From Bacillota bacterium (GTDB taxonomy: Bacteria > Bacillota > Sulfobacillia > JAJZYS01 > JAJYTV01), in contig JAKAPV010000145.1 in assembly GCA_021806845.1 (NCBI GenBank), forward strand, positions 1-7,584: DNA of 7,584 nucleotides. The letters run 5' to 3'. Below are positions 6,693 to 7,584 of this stretch, one piece after another. The stretch's first letter is position 1; the number at the start of each line of letters is the position of its first letter. Below the pieces are notes generated by a model. The model was not told the origin of the DNA and searched no databases. It was given only the letters and a program-made list of their open reading frames with translations. The position numbers and the translations under genes were made by a program.

Positions 6693-7436
6693 CTACGAGA
6701 CCCGCCGGGCCCGCGCGATGCTGCGGGCAGGGCGCGCGGTGCGGCCACCGGGGCTGGAATCGGAGTTCTTCTCGGTCGTCTCCGGAGCGGGCCTCGGCAG
6801 CCAGGCCGGGTGGGTCCGGCGGGGCGGATAGAGGCCCAGCGCTGCATAGGTCGAGCGGCCGATGATACCGTCTGGACGGATGCCGTGCTTCGACTGGAAG
6901 AAGGCGACTGCTTCCGTGAGCTGTGGGGTGAAGACGCCGGAGATCGGGCCTTCGTAGTAGCCGAAGCGCTCGAGCGCAAGCTGGACGTCCGTCACCTCGG
7001 ATCCGCGGTCCCCTTCGAAGACGGTGCGCCGGGGCGGCGTACCGATGACCGAGACGGGCGTCCCGACCTGCACCCAGCGGTAGACCTTCTCGACGTCGCG
7101 GTTGAACATGCGCACGCAGCCGTGCGATGCGAAGCTGCCGATCGAGCCCGGGTTGCTCGTTCCGTGGACGCCATAGATGCCGTAGGGAATCGTGAGGCGC
7201 ATCCAGCGAGTGCCGAAGGCGCCGCCCCAGGCCGCCTTCTCCTGGATCGCCCACTCGCCGAGCGGCGTCGGGGTGGATGGCTTGCCGACCGCACAGGGAA
7301 AGACCTTGTACGGCGTCGTGCCAGAGTAGACCGTCAGGGTGCGGCGGTCCGCATCAATGACAACGCGCACCGGCTCGTGCGGCGGCGCAGGGGCCGGTGC
7401 GGTGACTGCGGGTACCAAAAGCAGCGTGGGCAGCAC
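6693..7436 (-). CDS. Secreted L,D-transpeptidase (YkuD domain) with C-terminal peptidoglycan-binding domain
   Basis: The product should act outside the membrane, forming 3-3 peptidoglycan cross-links or otherwise exchanging stem-peptide ends through a catalytic cysteine. The YkuD domain spans about residues 22-132. It contains YGVHGT with H91 and the signature SHGCVRM, giving H105, the nucleophile C107 and R109. A peptidoglycan-binding type 1 domain follows at about 145-200, with DVQLALERFGYY, AVAFFQ and PDGIIGRSTY. A proline- and arginine-rich tail ends the protein. The GTG start at 7436 follows GGGAGG (7451-7446) with nine bases between, giving 247 residues that begin with a short hydrophobic stretch (LPTLLLVPAVTA). 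That stretch lacks the basic residues normal for a signal peptide. The alternative GTG at 7541 would place GRCRR before it but has no clear ribosome binding site. The start is therefore uncertain, while the function is well supported. Confidence 0.9.
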   Translation of the reverse strand: MLPTLLLVPAVTAPAPAPPHEPVRVVIDADRRTLTVYSGTTPYKVFPCAVGKPSTPTPLGEWAIQEKAAWGGAFGTRWMRLTIPYGIYGVHGTSNPGSIGSFASHGCVRMFNRDVEKVYRWVQVGTPVSVIGTPPRRTVFEGDRGSEVTDVQLALERFGYYEGPISGVFTPQLTEAVAFFQSKHGIRPDGIIGRSTYAALGLYPPRRTHPAWLPRPAPETTEKNSDSSPGGRTARPARSIARARRVS

Positions 7437-7448
7437 GCGGCGGCACCT

Positions 7449-7487
7449 CCCGAAAAAAGCATCACAAGGTAAGGTGCAGTTTTCGGG
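7449..7487. repeat. Inverted repeat overlapping the L,D-transpeptidase ribosome binding site
   Basis: CCCGAAAA (7449-7456) and TTTTCGGG (7480-7487) are perfect 8-base arms around a 23-base spacer. In the - strand transcript the stem could extend by a further GCA/TGC pairing across a 2x2 internal loop. Its 3' arm includes the first GGG of the GGGAGG ribosome binding site. It could be a protein operator or a leader hairpin that dampens translation. Neither role is shown by the sequence. Confidence 0.45.
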
Positions 7488-7564
7488 CGCGCGCCGATAC
7501 GGGCAAGATCTGGGGTTCGTGCGGCTGCCCGGTCTGGGCACACTTGCGCCCGGGAGGGATCGAG

Positions 7565-7584
7565 TTGCTGCCTGCGCTGTTGGC
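7565..7584 (+). CDS. Possible start of a divergent gene (partial)
   Basis: A strong ribosome binding site, GGGAGGG (7552-7558), is followed six bases later by TTG (7565). The frame then reads MLPALL up to the window edge, a hydrophobic start that could be a signal peptide or membrane segment. The call rests on the spacing alone, because no family can be recognised from six codons. If real, the gene diverges from the L,D-transpeptidase, and the region 7437-7564 would hold both promoters. Confidence 0.33.

Noticed and set aside
6235..7254. A 339-codon - strand open frame across the VOC gene and the L,D-transpeptidase
   Set aside because: It is antisense to the VOC gene and out of frame with the transpeptidase, crosses the strong terminator hairpin, and shows no domain. 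It is a GC-driven shadow.
7478..7506. Promoter for the L,D-transpeptidase (TTGCCC, 17 bases, AAAACT on the - strand)
   Set aside because: The -10 box matches only three of six consensus bases and the -35 box is modest, which is too weak to list as a feature.

Overview
The window reads as chromosomal DNA from a high-GC, probably Gram-positive bacterium, most likely a GC-rich member of the Bacillota. The supporting signs are purine-rich Shine-Dalgarno sites, TTG and GTG starts, a lysine (L-box) riboswitch, and a LexA/DinR-type SOS box of the GAAC-N4-GTTC form. No species can be assigned by eye. There are no tRNA or rRNA genes, insertion sequences or CRISPR arrays.

Layout from left to right: the last codons of an upstream gene probably overlap the start of a CCA-adding tRNA nucleotidyltransferase (cca, + strand). 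A short convergent gap follows. Next is a full-length glutamate synthase large subunit (gltB, - strand, about 1495 aa), which fills more than half the window. Between gltB and the next gene lies a 475-base divergent intergenic region (5799-6273). Read on the - strand it holds, in order, a sigma-A-type promoter, a complete lysine riboswitch aptamer, and a hairpin that masks the gltB ribosome binding site. On the + side it holds a perfect LexA-type operator over the presumed promoter of a small VOC (glyoxalase-fold) gene. The VOC gene ends in a strong hairpin shared with a convergent, secreted L,D-transpeptidase carrying a C-terminal peptidoglycan-binding domain (- strand). A divergent gene may begin at the right edge.

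The main result is regulatory. An apparently intact lysine riboswitch sits in the leader of a glutamate synthase gene, not in front of the usual lysine biosynthesis or transport genes. Its expression platform can be read directly. The anti-Shine-Dalgarno strand (5837-5847) can pair with the gltB ribosome binding site (5801-5811). It can alternatively pair with the 3' side of the aptamer (5922-5937). These two pairings exclude each other, which predicts that lysine represses translation of glutamate synthase. The encoded subunit lacks the ferredoxin-loop insertion and should need a GltD-type partner, yet no gltD lies beside it.
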